Below are positions 25,376 through 33,781 of a stretch of 57,203 nucleotides of DNA, in pieces (within the stretch, counting starts at the first letter, position 1; every line of letters starts with the position of its first letter). The stretch is from Candidatus Saccharimonadota bacterium (lineage in GTDB: Bacteria > Patescibacteriota > Saccharimonadia > Saccharimonadales > Saccharimonadaceae). Made by a program: the position numbers and the translations under genes. Under the pieces are notes generated by a model. It ran no database searches. It worked only from the letters and a program-made list of their open reading frames with translations, and was not told the origin of the DNA. The stretch covers positions 1-57,203 of the forward strand of contig JAQGHF010000004.1 of the NCBI GenBank assembly GCA_028288995.1, read 5' to 3'.

Positions 25376-25697
25376 ATTTTACCCTTTAACCCACCCAGAT
25401 TTCTCAGCGAAGCGGTAGCGACCGTAGTAAATATATGGTGCGCGCCTGACTCTTACAAGAAGGGTCACTACTGTATAGTCACATAATTGAGAAATCTTTA
25501 TTGGGATCCCTTATCTCTCGAAAGAAACAAGGTGTTAAAGGGATTAGTATACACATAAGGCTGGCATCAGATTATAAATAATCAGAAGGCTCACGCAGTG
25601 GAGGGTAGTTACTACGCAAACACCGTATGTGTAACCTAACATAAGTTAGAATAGGGGGTATAAGGTGCTTGGTTAACCTCGCAGGACTAACCAATCG
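25336..25697 (-). ncRNA. Unidentified structured RNA, about 360 nt
   Basis: A full transcription unit without a coding frame lies on the minus strand: promoter at 25732-25704, predicted start near 25697, and an 11-bp hairpin (25341-25351/25365-25375) followed by T6 at the other end. Many nested stems are visible. They include 25669-25675/25688-25694 (TTGGTTA/TAACCAA), 25570-25575/25578-25583, 25506-25512/25538-25544 (ATCCCTT/AAGGGAT), and a 10-bp long-range stem 25397-25406/25488-25497. The last encloses an 8-bp stem 25416-25423/25463-25470 with one G-U pair. Its size suits tmRNA or RNase P RNA. However, I find no T-arm/CCA, no tag-like frame, and none of the RNase P conserved blocks. Confidence 0.7.
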
Positions 25698-25703
25698 CTT
25701 TGC

Positions 25704-25732
25704 ATTTTAGCACGTATTTGACATTAAGTCAA
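25704..25732 (-). promoter_or_regulatory. Promoter TTGACT-N17-TAAAAT of the structured RNA
   Basis: Minus-strand TTGACT (25732-25727) and TAAAAT (25709-25704), spacer 17 nt. It is divergent from dprA, whose ATG is 21 nt from the -35. Confidence 0.75.
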
Positions 25733-25752
25733 TACCTTCTAAAACAAAATCT

Positions 25753-26619
25753 ATGAAAATCAATACCATATCTCCAGATGAACATAATTTCTTTCAGATC
25801 ATCAATAGTATTGCGTCAAAACCGAAAACATTATATGTTGTTGGTTCACTCCCAACAGAGAGGTTTCCAAAATCAACAGTAGTGGCAGTGGTGGGAACAA
25901 GGAAACCTACTTCTTATGGTAAAGAAGTAACCTTTAAATTAGCTTATGACCTCGCCAAAAAGGGTGTCATTGTTGTCAGTGGGCTGGCTTTAGGGATTGA
26001 TGCAATTGCACATAGAGCCGCGCTAGAGGCAGGCGGAATCACCATTGCGGTTCTTGCTAACGGATTAGATTCCATCTATCCTGCGACGCACCGTCAGCTT
26101 GCACGGGACATTATTGATAGTGGGGGAGCACTCATTAGCGAATACCCGCCCGGAACGTCTGCCAGAGACTTCCAGTTCTTAGCTCGCAATAGAATTGTTA
26201 GTGGGATAGCCAACGCAGTCATCGTTACCGAAGCGGCCGCCCATAGCGGAACACTTTCAACTGTTATGCATGCGCTCGATCAAAATAGAGAAGTCTTTGC
26301 TGTGCCTGGCAATATCACCAGCCCAATGTCGGTCGGTCCGAATCGATTAATTCAACAGGGAGCGCACCCAGTGACGAGCGCTGATGATATCTTGCAAGTG
26401 ATCGCGCCTCATCTGTTAGAAACACAAACGACGCTTAATCTTGGCTCAAATCCTATGGAAATAGTGCTTATCGACCTCCTAAAAGCAGGGATCCGCGATG
26501 GCGATGCCTTGCAGCAAGCTTCAAACCTAGCGCCAAGCGACTTTTCCCAAACGCTCACAATGCTCGAAATCCAAGGGCTTATCAGAGGTCTAGGCGGTAA
26601 TCAGTGGACTATAATGTAG
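25753..26619 (+). CDS. dprA: DNA processing protein DprA
   Basis: 288 residues. DprA loads RecA on incoming single-stranded DNA in natural transformation. The Rossmann-like core is clear: VVAVVGTRKPTSYGKEV, VIVVSGLALGIDAIAHRAAL, VLANGLDSIYPATH, SEYPPGTSARDFQFLARNRI, EAAAHSGTL and VFAVPGNITSPMSVGPNRLI. A short C-terminal winged-helix-like domain follows. There is no long N-terminal SAM-like domain, so it is a compact version. The upstream neighbour is the divergent structured RNA. With recO and pilins elsewhere in the window it fits a competence capacity. Confidence 0.95.
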   Translation: MKINTISPDEHNFFQIINSIASKPKTLYVVGSLPTERFPKSTVVAVVGTRKPTSYGKEVTFKLAYDLAKKGVIVVSGLALGIDAIAHRAALEAGGITIAVLANGLDSIYPATHRQLARDIIDSGGALISEYPPGTSARDFQFLARNRIVSGIANAVIVTEAAAHSGTLSTVMHALDQNREVFAVPGNITSPMSVGPNRLIQQGAHPVTSADDILQVIAPHLLETQTTLNLGSNPMEIVLIDLLKAGIRDGDALQQASNLAPSDFSQTLTMLEIQGLIRGLGGNQWTIM

Positions 26620-26639
26620 CTCTTTTGTCTCTCTCCATA

Positions 26640-26668
26640 TTGACTTTTATAATCATAAGTGCTATAAT
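26640..26668 (+). promoter_or_regulatory. Promoter TTGACT-N17-TATAAT
   Basis: -35 at 26640-26645 and -10 at 26663-26668, near consensus. Predicted start near 26675, giving an 85-nt structured leader. Confidence 0.85.
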
Positions 26669-26674
26669 ATGATC

Positions 26675-26759
26675 AGCGTAGAGCTTCCAATAGCTCATCT
26701 CGAAAGATGGGTCTGCGGAAGTTCCGCGAGACCTTTGGACACAACTAGGAAGGATCATC
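26675..26759 (+). promoter_or_regulatory. Structured 5' leader with three hairpins
   Basis: Consecutive stems: GAGCT/AGCTC (26681-26685/26692-26696), CATCT/AGATG around a CGAA loop (26696-26700/26705-26709), and GCGGAA/TTCCGC (26715-26720/26722-26727). A perfect Shine-Dalgarno AGGAAGG lies at 26747-26753, 6 nt before the ATG. The first two stems share a base and cannot both be complete, which would suit a switch. No known riboswitch class was recognised. Confidence 0.5.
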
Positions 26760-27215
26760 ATGCAGATGACCGAACAAGAAACGATCGAAGAGATCAAGGC
26801 AGATTTCGCTGACAAGCTCGGCAACACCCTCCGTGCACTCAACAAGGGGACACCGCGTTGGGGGCTGAAGGGACCACTGGGCTTCAATCGAGTCAAGGAG
26901 AACCTCACACTCGAGATCATCGAACCGCGACCCTCGCAGTGGGCTGAATTCAGGTACTCCCCACTGTATCGTCAGGATGAATACATGGTTATCGTGTATC
27001 AACTACAGATGGACAGCCAGGCTCCAATCGGATTCGGCGTCCTGAACACTGATCCGGCAATCGAAACGTTTCTCGAAGCAGACACCTACGAACTCGTCGA
27101 ATGGATCGTCTCTTCCGAGGACGAAACTGACGTCCAAATTAGCTCGATCGCACATCTGCACGAAATCATCACGGAAGCCGAGCGGCTTCTGAATGATGAA
27201 TACCCCCTCGAGTAA
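26760..27215 (+). CDS. Uncharacterised acidic protein
   Basis: 151 residues, not recognised. It is acidic, soluble and without membrane segments. An amphipathic start (ETIEEIKADFADKLGNTLRA) is followed by a beta-rich middle (YMVIVYQLQMDSQAPIGFGV) and an acidic C-terminal helix (IAHLHEIITEAERLL). It has a strong promoter, structured leader, canonical Shine-Dalgarno and strong terminator. Codon choice leans to ATC, CTC and GAC, unlike dprA and topA. This suggests a high-level or conditionally expressed single-gene unit, perhaps acquired. Confidence 0.65.
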   Translation: MQMTEQETIEEIKADFADKLGNTLRALNKGTPRWGLKGPLGFNRVKENLTLEIIEPRPSQWAEFRYSPLYRQDEYMVIVYQLQMDSQAPIGFGVLNTDPAIETFLEADTYELVEWIVSSEDETDVQISSIAHLHEIITEAERLLNDEYPLE

Positions 27216-27230
27216 AACCCATCGGCCTCA

Positions 27231-27268
27231 GGTCGCCCAAAGTCTCAGAAATGAGATCACGGGCGACC
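27231..27268 (+). terminator. Branched intrinsic terminator
   Basis: Outer stem GGTCGCCC/GGGCGACC (27231-27238/27261-27268) with an inner hairpin TCTCA-GAAA-TGAGA, followed by TTTGCCATTTCTT. Confidence 0.8.
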
Positions 27269-27381
27269 TTTGCCATTTCTTGCCGTATTTTCTACACCCA
27301 TTTACAAACGTCATCAAGTTGTGTAAAGTCGAGCCTTGTGTTTAGCTGGTTAAGCAAACACGAGCAGGATAAACCCAAAAA

Positions 27382-29784
27382 ATGGCAAAGAACTTAGTAA
27401 TTGTAGAGTCCCCAGCAAAAGCAAAAACCATCGAGAAATACCTCGGTAGTGACTTTCAAGTACTCTCAAGTATTGGTCACATTCGCTCGATCGCCAAGAA
27501 GACGAAAACCGGCACCCCTCCTATTGATGTGAAGAACAATTTCGAGACAACCTACGAAATTGACCCAGATAAAAAGAAAACTATCACAGAACTAAAAAAG
27601 GCCACAAAAGCAGCTGAACAAGTGTGGCTCGCAACCGATGAAGACCGCGAAGGGGAAGCCATTGCCTGGCATCTTTGTGAAGTTCTTGGTCTTGATCCTA
27701 AAACGACCAAGCGTATTGTCTTTCACGAAATTACCAAGACTGCCATTGAAGAAGCCGTCAAAGAACCTCGTACGGTCGACATGCAACTCGTTCAAGCACA
27801 ACAAGCTCGTCAAATATTGGACCGTCTTGTTGGATTTGAACTCTCACCAGTCGTCTGGCAAAAAGTACCTGGTGGCAAGTCTGCCGGTCGCGTCCAGTCA
27901 CCAGCTGTTCGTCTGCTTGTCGAACGTGAACGTGAGATTCAGAAGTTCGAAGGCTCATTCCAGTTCAAAGTGACTGCAGAATTTATGCACGACGGCGAGC
28001 TTGTGAAAGCCGAACTACCAGATCGTTTTGATACCGAAGCCGAAGCCCGCAGCTTCCTTGAATCGTTGAAAAATGCGACATTTACCGTCAGCAACGTCAC
28101 TAAAACACCTGGTACTCGCAACCCTGGTGCACCATTTACGACGAGCACCTTGCAACAAGAAGCTAACTCAAAACTCGGCTATGGTGCCCGTGCTACTATG
28201 TCATCTGCTCAGAAACTCTACCAAGAAGGTAAGATTACCTACATGCGTACTGACTCCGTGAACTTGAGCGGCCAAGCAATTGCTGCAGCTAAAAGTTACA
28301 TCACCAGCCAATTTGGTCCTGAATACTCAACCGTTCGTCAGTTCAAGACAAAGAATGCCAGCGCCCAAGAAGCTCACGAAGCGATTCGTCCAACTGATAT
28401 GGCCGCTGTAAAGGGGAGTAGCAACGAATACGATCAAAAGATCTACGATCTTATCCGTAATCGTGCACTTGCCAGCCAGATGTCACCTGCAAAACTTGAA
28501 AAGACGACCGTCACTATTAACATCAGCACTGCTAATGAAATTTTCGAAGCCCATTTCGAAGCAAGGGGCGAAGTCATTATTTTCCCTGGATTCTTGAAGA
28601 TCTACGGTTCTGGCAAAAAAGATCCAGATATTCTGCCTGCAATGGCATCTGGTGATGCGCTGGACCTTGAGACAGTACTTGCGAAGCAAACCTTTGCTCG
28701 TCCACCAGCAAGATACACCGAAGGTTCACTCGTGAAGAAACTTGAAGAACTTGGTATTGGTCGTCCATCAACCTATGCCACGATTATCAACACCATCCAA
28801 GCCCGCGACTATGTCGTGAAGGGTGATGGCGAAGGCGAAGAACGCGACGTGATTACACTCACAGCTGGTGCATCACGAGACGTCGAACGTGAAGTTATCA
28901 AAGAAAAGACCGGCTCTGACAAGGGTAAGTTAGTTCCTACAGGCGTTGGTCAAATGATTAGCGACTTCTTAACTGACCACTTTGAACAAGTCGTCGACTA
29001 CAGCTTTACCGCGAATGTAGAAGAAGACTTCGACAAGATCGCGGCAGGTGCACTCGCACGCAACGTCATGCTCGAGAAATTCTACGAACCATTCCACAAA
29101 CTGATTGAAAACTCTGGTGGTATCGACCGATCAGCCGTTGCACAGGCAACTGAAATTGGTATCGACCCTAAATCCGGCAAACCAATCTTGGCACGTTTCG
29201 GTCGCTTTGGACCAATGCTACAGCTAGGTGCCACTGAAGATAAAGAGAACAAACCACTGTTTGCGCCAATGCCAGCCGGTGCGCGCATTGAAACCGTCAC
29301 CCTCGAACAAGCTTTGAAAGCCTTCGAACTCCCACGCCTCGTCGGACAGACCGAAGACGGTAAAGCTATTAAGGCGAATATCGGTCGTTTTGGTCCCTAC
29401 ATCCAAGTCGATAAACTCTTCGTCAGTATTAAACCCATTGATCCACACGACATTACCCTCGACCAAGCACTCGAGCTCTACGCTGCAAAACTAAAATCTG
29501 AAGCAGAAAAGAACATCAATGACTTCGGTGACGGTATTAAAGTGCTCAATGGTCGTTACGGTCCCTACATTACTGATGGCAAAAAGAATGCCAAGATTCC
29601 AAAGGACCAAAAACCTGAAGAGATCACTCACGAGCAAGCCAAGCAGATGATCGCTGATGCGCCAGCTGCCGGAAAAGGTCGCTTCGCGAGGCGCGGTGCT
29701 GCTGCAACTGCCAAGAAACCGGCTACCAAAAAGGTCACCACAAAAAAAGTAACCGCCAAGCGCACTCCTGCTAAGAAAAAATAA
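27382..29784 (+). CDS. topA: DNA topoisomerase I (type IA)
   Basis: 800 residues. It relaxes negative supercoils through a 5'-phosphotyrosine. The TOPRIM domain begins NLVIVESPAKAKTIEKYLG with ATDEDREGEAIAWHL. The catalytic Tyr287 is in GKITYMRTDSVNLSG, and GRPSTYA is present. The C-terminus lacks Cys zinc ribbons and instead has three Toprim_C repeats (GRFGPMLQLG, GRFGPYIQVD, GRYGPYITDG). It ends in a Lys/Ala/Thr-rich histone-like tail (about 45 residues) that probably binds DNA. Confidence 0.97.
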   Translation: MAKNLVIVESPAKAKTIEKYLGSDFQVLSSIGHIRSIAKKTKTGTPPIDVKNNFETTYEIDPDKKKTITELKKATKAAEQVWLATDEDREGEAIAWHLCEVLGLDPKTTKRIVFHEITKTAIEEAVKEPRTVDMQLVQAQQARQILDRLVGFELSPVVWQKVPGGKSAGRVQSPAVRLLVEREREIQKFEGSFQFKVTAEFMHDGELVKAELPDRFDTEAEARSFLESLKNATFTVSNVTKTPGTRNPGAPFTTSTLQQEANSKLGYGARATMSSAQKLYQEGKITYMRTDSVNLSGQAIAAAKSYITSQFGPEYSTVRQFKTKNASAQEAHEAIRPTDMAAVKGSSNEYDQKIYDLIRNRALASQMSPAKLEKTTVTINISTANEIFEAHFEARGEVIIFPGFLKIYGSGKKDPDILPAMASGDALDLETVLAKQTFARPPARYTEGSLVKKLEELGIGRPSTYATIINTIQARDYVVKGDGEGEERDVITLTAGASRDVEREVIKEKTGSDKGKLVPTGVGQMISDFLTDHFEQVVDYSFTANVEEDFDKIAAGALARNVMLEKFYEPFHKLIENSGGIDRSAVAQATEIGIDPKSGKPILARFGRFGPMLQLGATEDKENKPLFAPMPAGARIETVTLEQALKAFELPRLVGQTEDGKAIKANIGRFGPYIQVDKLFVSIKPIDPHDITLDQALELYAAKLKSEAEKNINDFGDGIKVLNGRYGPYITDGKKNAKIPKDQKPEEITHEQAKQMIADAPAAGKGRFARRGAAATAKKPATKKVTTKKVTAKRTPAKKK

Positions 29785-29860
29785 CTCTTCTCATTTCTAT
29801 CCGTAACAGATGGCTTAAAGCTCTAAACAGATGGTTACTAGAACTTAGCAATACCACATC

Positions 29861-29870
29861 TTGTGGATAA
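29861..29870 (-). other. DnaA-box-like sequence
   Basis: TTATCCACAA on the minus strand in the gap 29785-30049. It is single, so more likely regulatory or chance than an origin. Confidence 0.35.
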
Positions 29871-29961
29871 CTAAAGCTTCACAACACTATTTACAGCGGG
29901 TGTCTATTTCATGCTATAATCAAATTAATCAATCATATTTCTATGTATTTGAATATAAGGT

Positions 29962-29990
29962 TTGACATTATCACAACTATCTTGTATAAT
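29962..29990 (+). promoter_or_regulatory. Perfect consensus promoter TTGACA-N17-TATAAT
   Basis: TTGACA at 29962-29967 and TATAAT at 29985-29990 with a 17-nt spacer, the best promoter in the window. It gives a leader of about 53 nt for the sigma4-HARE gene. Another TATAAT lies further upstream (about 29915). The rest of the 265-bp gap holds two ACAGATGG repeats and no gene. Confidence 0.9.
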
Positions 29991-30049
29991 GATAAGCATA
30001 TAGAAATAGTTTATAAATCCTGAGGTGTGGCGGGGAGAAAGTACAGACA

Positions 30050-31105
30050 ATGAGCGACGCAAGCGACCAAAAACAGCCTACGATCGACCTGAAAGCAGGT
30101 GTCACCGACGTATTATCACTTATTGAGCAAGAACGCGAACGTGAAATCATCACCCGTCGTTTTGGCCTTTATGACCGCCGTGAAACACTTGAGCAGATCG
30201 GTGAGCTACTTGGCATCACTCGCGAGCGTGTTCGTCAGCTTGAAAAAGCTATCTTAATCCGCCTCAAGATCGCTGCCGAAGAAGGCAAGACTGAAGCCGT
30301 TACTTCTCTTGAAAAAACGTTTGTTCGCACACTCAGCGAAATGGGTCGTGTTGCACGAACTCAAGACCTTGCAGACAAACTCTATGGTCGCATTACTAAC
30401 CAACAAGAGCGTGCACATGTTGCATTCATTGCGACACTCGCGCCTGGCTTGACTGTTGTTGACGAAAACGACAACTACTTTAACGCTGTTGGTATTGCTG
30501 AATACGGTGACGAAAAAAAGATCCGTGCAGAAGTTGATGATATCGTAAAGACCATCAAAGAGAACAAAGAGCCTATGAGCCTTGACCAACTTCACGACAA
30601 GCTCAACTACGAGCATCCACTTCACGTCAGCGCACTTGCAAGCATCAGCAAGCAACTCGCACATCTTCGTGATAGCTGGGGACTGACCAAATGGCCAACT
30701 GTTAACCCTAAGAATATCCGCGACAAAATCTACGTGATCCTTGCGGACAACAAAAAGCCATTACACTTCTCAGAAATTGCAAAGAGCATCAAAGACTCAA
30801 GCTTCAAACGAAAAGATGTGACCACACAGGCTATTCACAACGAACTTATTAAAGACAAGCGATTCGTCCTCATCGGTCGTGGTATCTACGCCCTCGACAA
30901 CTGGGGCTACAGCAAGGGGACTGTGTCTGACATTATTGCTCAGGTACTAAAGGACTCTTCTGAACCACTTCACCGCGACGAGATCGTCAAACGCGTGCTG
31001 AAAAGCCGCCAAGTCAAGGAGACAACTATTCTTCTTAATCTCCAAAGCAAACCGCAGTTCAAGCGAGTTGCTAAAGCGACCTACACACTCGATCCACTGA
31101 GCTAA
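30050..31105 (+). CDS. Sigma region 4-like plus HARE-HTH protein
   Basis: 351 residues. The N-terminal part (IITRRFGLYDRRETLEQIGE, then ITRERVRQLEKAILIRLK, about residues 33-73) is a sigma-70 region 4-type helix-turn-helix. There is no region 2 or 3, so it cannot be a complete sigma factor. The C-terminal part has two winged-helix units typical of the HARE-HTH family, to which RNA polymerase delta belongs (KPLHFSEIAKSIKDSSF ... GRGIYALDNWG, and EPLHRDEIVKRVL ... ATYTLDP). It could modulate RNA polymerase at -35 elements. The consensus promoter and long leader imply high expression. Confidence 0.8.
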   Translation: MSDASDQKQPTIDLKAGVTDVLSLIEQEREREIITRRFGLYDRRETLEQIGELLGITRERVRQLEKAILIRLKIAAEEGKTEAVTSLEKTFVRTLSEMGRVARTQDLADKLYGRITNQQERAHVAFIATLAPGLTVVDENDNYFNAVGIAEYGDEKKIRAEVDDIVKTIKENKEPMSLDQLHDKLNYEHPLHVSALASISKQLAHLRDSWGLTKWPTVNPKNIRDKIYVILADNKKPLHFSEIAKSIKDSSFKRKDVTTQAIHNELIKDKRFVLIGRGIYALDNWGYSKGTVSDIIAQVLKDSSEPLHRDEIVKRVLKSRQVKETTILLNLQSKPQFKRVAKATYTLDPLS

Positions 31106-31159
31106 GTATCAGTGGTCATTGCCAGATCGCCTCAGAGGTGAGAGAATAACATAGACATT

Positions 31160-33775
31160 ATGAGTATTATCGGCGCCATTCTTAATTTTTTCCTACAGTG
31201 GTACGTATGGTTACCAATCGTTATAGTCCTCGGATTCTTAACCTGGCGTAACTACCGCAAAGTAGAAACTGCCGCTCCCGAAGTCGAGAGCGATCTTCTG
31301 ATTCTTGAAATTCCAAAGACAAACGACAAGCAAGAACTTGCTGCAGAGCAACTATTCGCTAGCCTTCACGGTATTCTTCGTGATAAATCGGAGTTGAAAC
31401 TCAACAATGGTATCCAAGAACATCTCAGTTTCGAGGTTGCTTCGGTGAACGGTCAGATTCGTTTTTACGCATGGGTGCCAAAACCACTGCGAAGCTTCGT
31501 CGAAAGCCAAATCTATTCACAGTATCCAACGGTACAAATTCGTGATGCCGAAGAGGATTATGTTGCTCACGAGAGGGAACACTCCGTTATTTACACCTCT
31601 GAAATCATCCTGACAGATAACGAAGTACTCCCGATCAAAACGTTCCAAAACTTCGAAGTTGACCCACTCGCCGGTATTACCGGAACGTTGGCCAAGCTCG
31701 AACAAACAGGCGAGGAGATTTGGATCCAGATCCTTGTTCGTCCAATCGCTGATGATTGGCACAAACAATCTGAAGGCTGGATCAAAGGTGTCAAAGCCGG
31801 CAAAACAAGCCTATTCGGCGCCAGCGGTGGGGGAGCAGCCTTCTTCGGTGGTGTATTCGAAGCTCTCTGGAAACCGCCTGAGGAAGCTGCAAAAACAGCA
31901 GCACCAAAAGAACTGTCAGATCGTACAAAAACACGTATCGCCGAAGCCGAAAAGAAAGCAACGAAGCTTGGCTACAAGGTTAAGATCCGCCTCGCATACC
32001 TTGGCGAAGACCAAGTCAGCGCGCGGCAACGAATGCAGGCAATTGTTGGTACCTTCAAACAGTACAACAGCACCAATTTAAATGGATTTAAGGTTTCAAG
32101 CGCTAGCTTTAAGACTGAAGATCTTATTAAATACCGCCAAAGGTCATTTGGTCGCGGTGGCTTTATTTTGAACATTGAAGAGCTCGCCAGTGTCTTCCAC
32201 TTACCACATACCAACGTAGAAACACCGAACATCGTCTGGGCATCATCAAAGACCGCAGAACCGCCTGCAAAGCTTCCTATTATCACCGGTAACTCAGCGA
32301 TCGATGAGAACATTAGTGCCTTTGGTCTGACGAACTTCCGCGGTATTAATCACCAGTTCGGTATGCTGCGTTCTGACCGTTCACGTCATGTCTATATCAT
32401 CGGACAGACTGGTGCAGGTAAGTCGGGTACATTGGAACTCTTTGCACTCAGTGACATCTTCCATGGTCATGGCTATGCAATCATTGACCCGCACGGTGAT
32501 TTCGCTGTTGATAACATGCGCTTTATTCCTGGCAGCCGTATGCACGAAGTCGTCTACTTTAACCCAGCCGACACTGCATTCCCGCTCGGATTCAACCCAC
32601 TTGAGGTGACGAACCCAAGCCAAAAGACAAACATTAGCTCCGAAGTAATCGGGGTGCTGAAGCGTATGTTTGGCGAGTCATGGGGACCACGTCTCGAATA
32701 TATTCTTCGTTACACAATTCTCGCACTACTTGATCGTCCATCGACAACCATGCTCGATATTACTCGTATGCTCACAGACAAGAAGTTCCGTAAAGAGACC
32801 CTTGAATACTCAACCGACACCGTCGTGCTGCAGTTCTGGAACGTTGAGTTCGCCAGCTGGAACGACAAGTTCCAATCAGAGGCGATTGCACCTGTCCTTA
32901 ATAAAGTGGGTGCCTTCACAGCCAACCCAATCATCCGTAATATCATCGGTCAGCCAAAATCGACCTTCAATATTCGTGAGATTATGGACGAAGGCAAGAT
33001 CCTTATCGTCAACCTCTCGAAAGGTCTCATCGGTGAAGACAACGCCGCCATTCTTGGTGCGTTCCTTGTGACAAAAATTCAACTTGCTGCCATGAGTCGT
33101 AGTGATATTCCAAATATTGAAGACCGTCGTCCATTCTACCTTTACGTGGACGAATTCCAAAACTTCGCCACCGATTCATTTGCCACTATTCTGTCTGAGG
33201 CGCGTAAATATGCTCTCAACTTGACAGTGGCTAACCAGTATATTTCACAGATGACAGACACTGTTCGTGACGCCGTCTTTGGTAACGTCGGTACGATGAT
33301 CTCGTTCCGTGTTTCAGCCGATGACTCGCCAATCCTTGCAAAGCAGTTCGAACCTCAATTTGAAGCCCAAGACCTGCTGCAAATGCACAACCGTCACTTT
33401 ATCATCAACATGGTTATCGGGGGAGAGAAGGCACCTGCCTTTAGTGCAACCACCTTAACACTTCCACCAGAACAGATTGATAATACCGCCCTGATTATCG
33501 AGAATACTCGCCGCAATTACAGCCGTCCTCGAGCAGAGGTAGAAGTCGAGATTTCAGAGGCAATCCACATGCAACAACAAGGCGCAGCGCAGTCAAGACC
33601 ACAGCCGCAATCACAGACACAAGCAAGAACATGGCCAGTTGATACCGGTGCTATCGCAGTAGGGCAGGTGATGGGTTCTGGACCGTCCGAGACGTCATCA
33701 GAGGACAGACCCAAGCGAAAGCGAACACGAACCCGCAAAAAGAAAACGACACCAACAGAACCGAGATCAGAGTAG
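31160..33775 (+). CDS. VirD4/TraG-like type IV secretion ATPase
   Basis: 871 residues. One N-terminal membrane helix (QWYVWLPIVIVLGFLTW) is followed by a large cytoplasmic domain of about 350 residues (DUF8128-like). The HerA/VirD4-type motor follows, with Walker A IGQTGAGKSGT from about residue 414, DPHGDF, Walker B FYLYVDEFQNF with Asp664, and ANQYISQM. The C-terminal tail is Gln-rich then basic (KRKRTRTRKKK). Such proteins move DNA or proteins through the envelope. No other type IV secretion gene is nearby, but a pilin-like gene follows after 6 nt, hinting at a shared surface machine. Confidence 0.88.
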   Translation: MSIIGAILNFFLQWYVWLPIVIVLGFLTWRNYRKVETAAPEVESDLLILEIPKTNDKQELAAEQLFASLHGILRDKSELKLNNGIQEHLSFEVASVNGQIRFYAWVPKPLRSFVESQIYSQYPTVQIRDAEEDYVAHEREHSVIYTSEIILTDNEVLPIKTFQNFEVDPLAGITGTLAKLEQTGEEIWIQILVRPIADDWHKQSEGWIKGVKAGKTSLFGASGGGAAFFGGVFEALWKPPEEAAKTAAPKELSDRTKTRIAEAEKKATKLGYKVKIRLAYLGEDQVSARQRMQAIVGTFKQYNSTNLNGFKVSSASFKTEDLIKYRQRSFGRGGFILNIEELASVFHLPHTNVETPNIVWASSKTAEPPAKLPIITGNSAIDENISAFGLTNFRGINHQFGMLRSDRSRHVYIIGQTGAGKSGTLELFALSDIFHGHGYAIIDPHGDFAVDNMRFIPGSRMHEVVYFNPADTAFPLGFNPLEVTNPSQKTNISSEVIGVLKRMFGESWGPRLEYILRYTILALLDRPSTTMLDITRMLTDKKFRKETLEYSTDTVVLQFWNVEFASWNDKFQSEAIAPVLNKVGAFTANPIIRNIIGQPKSTFNIREIMDEGKILIVNLSKGLIGEDNAAILGAFLVTKIQLAAMSRSDIPNIEDRRPFYLYVDEFQNFATDSFATILSEARKYALNLTVANQYISQMTDTVRDAVFGNVGTMISFRVSADDSPILAKQFEPQFEAQDLLQMHNRHFIINMVIGGEKAPAFSATTLTLPPEQIDNTALIIENTRRNYSRPRAEVEVEISEAIHMQQQGAAQSRPQPQSQTQARTWPVDTGAIAVGQVMGSGPSETSSEDRPKRKRTRTRKKKTTPTEPRSE

Positions 33776-33781
33776 GGGAAT

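Noticed and set aside
25336-25697. tmRNA or RNase P RNA as the identity of the structured RNA
   Set aside because: The length fits, and smpB is in the window. However, neither strand shows a T-arm with GTTCRA and CCA, a plausible tag frame with stop, or the conserved RNase P blocks (GAGGAAAGTC, ACAGAA).
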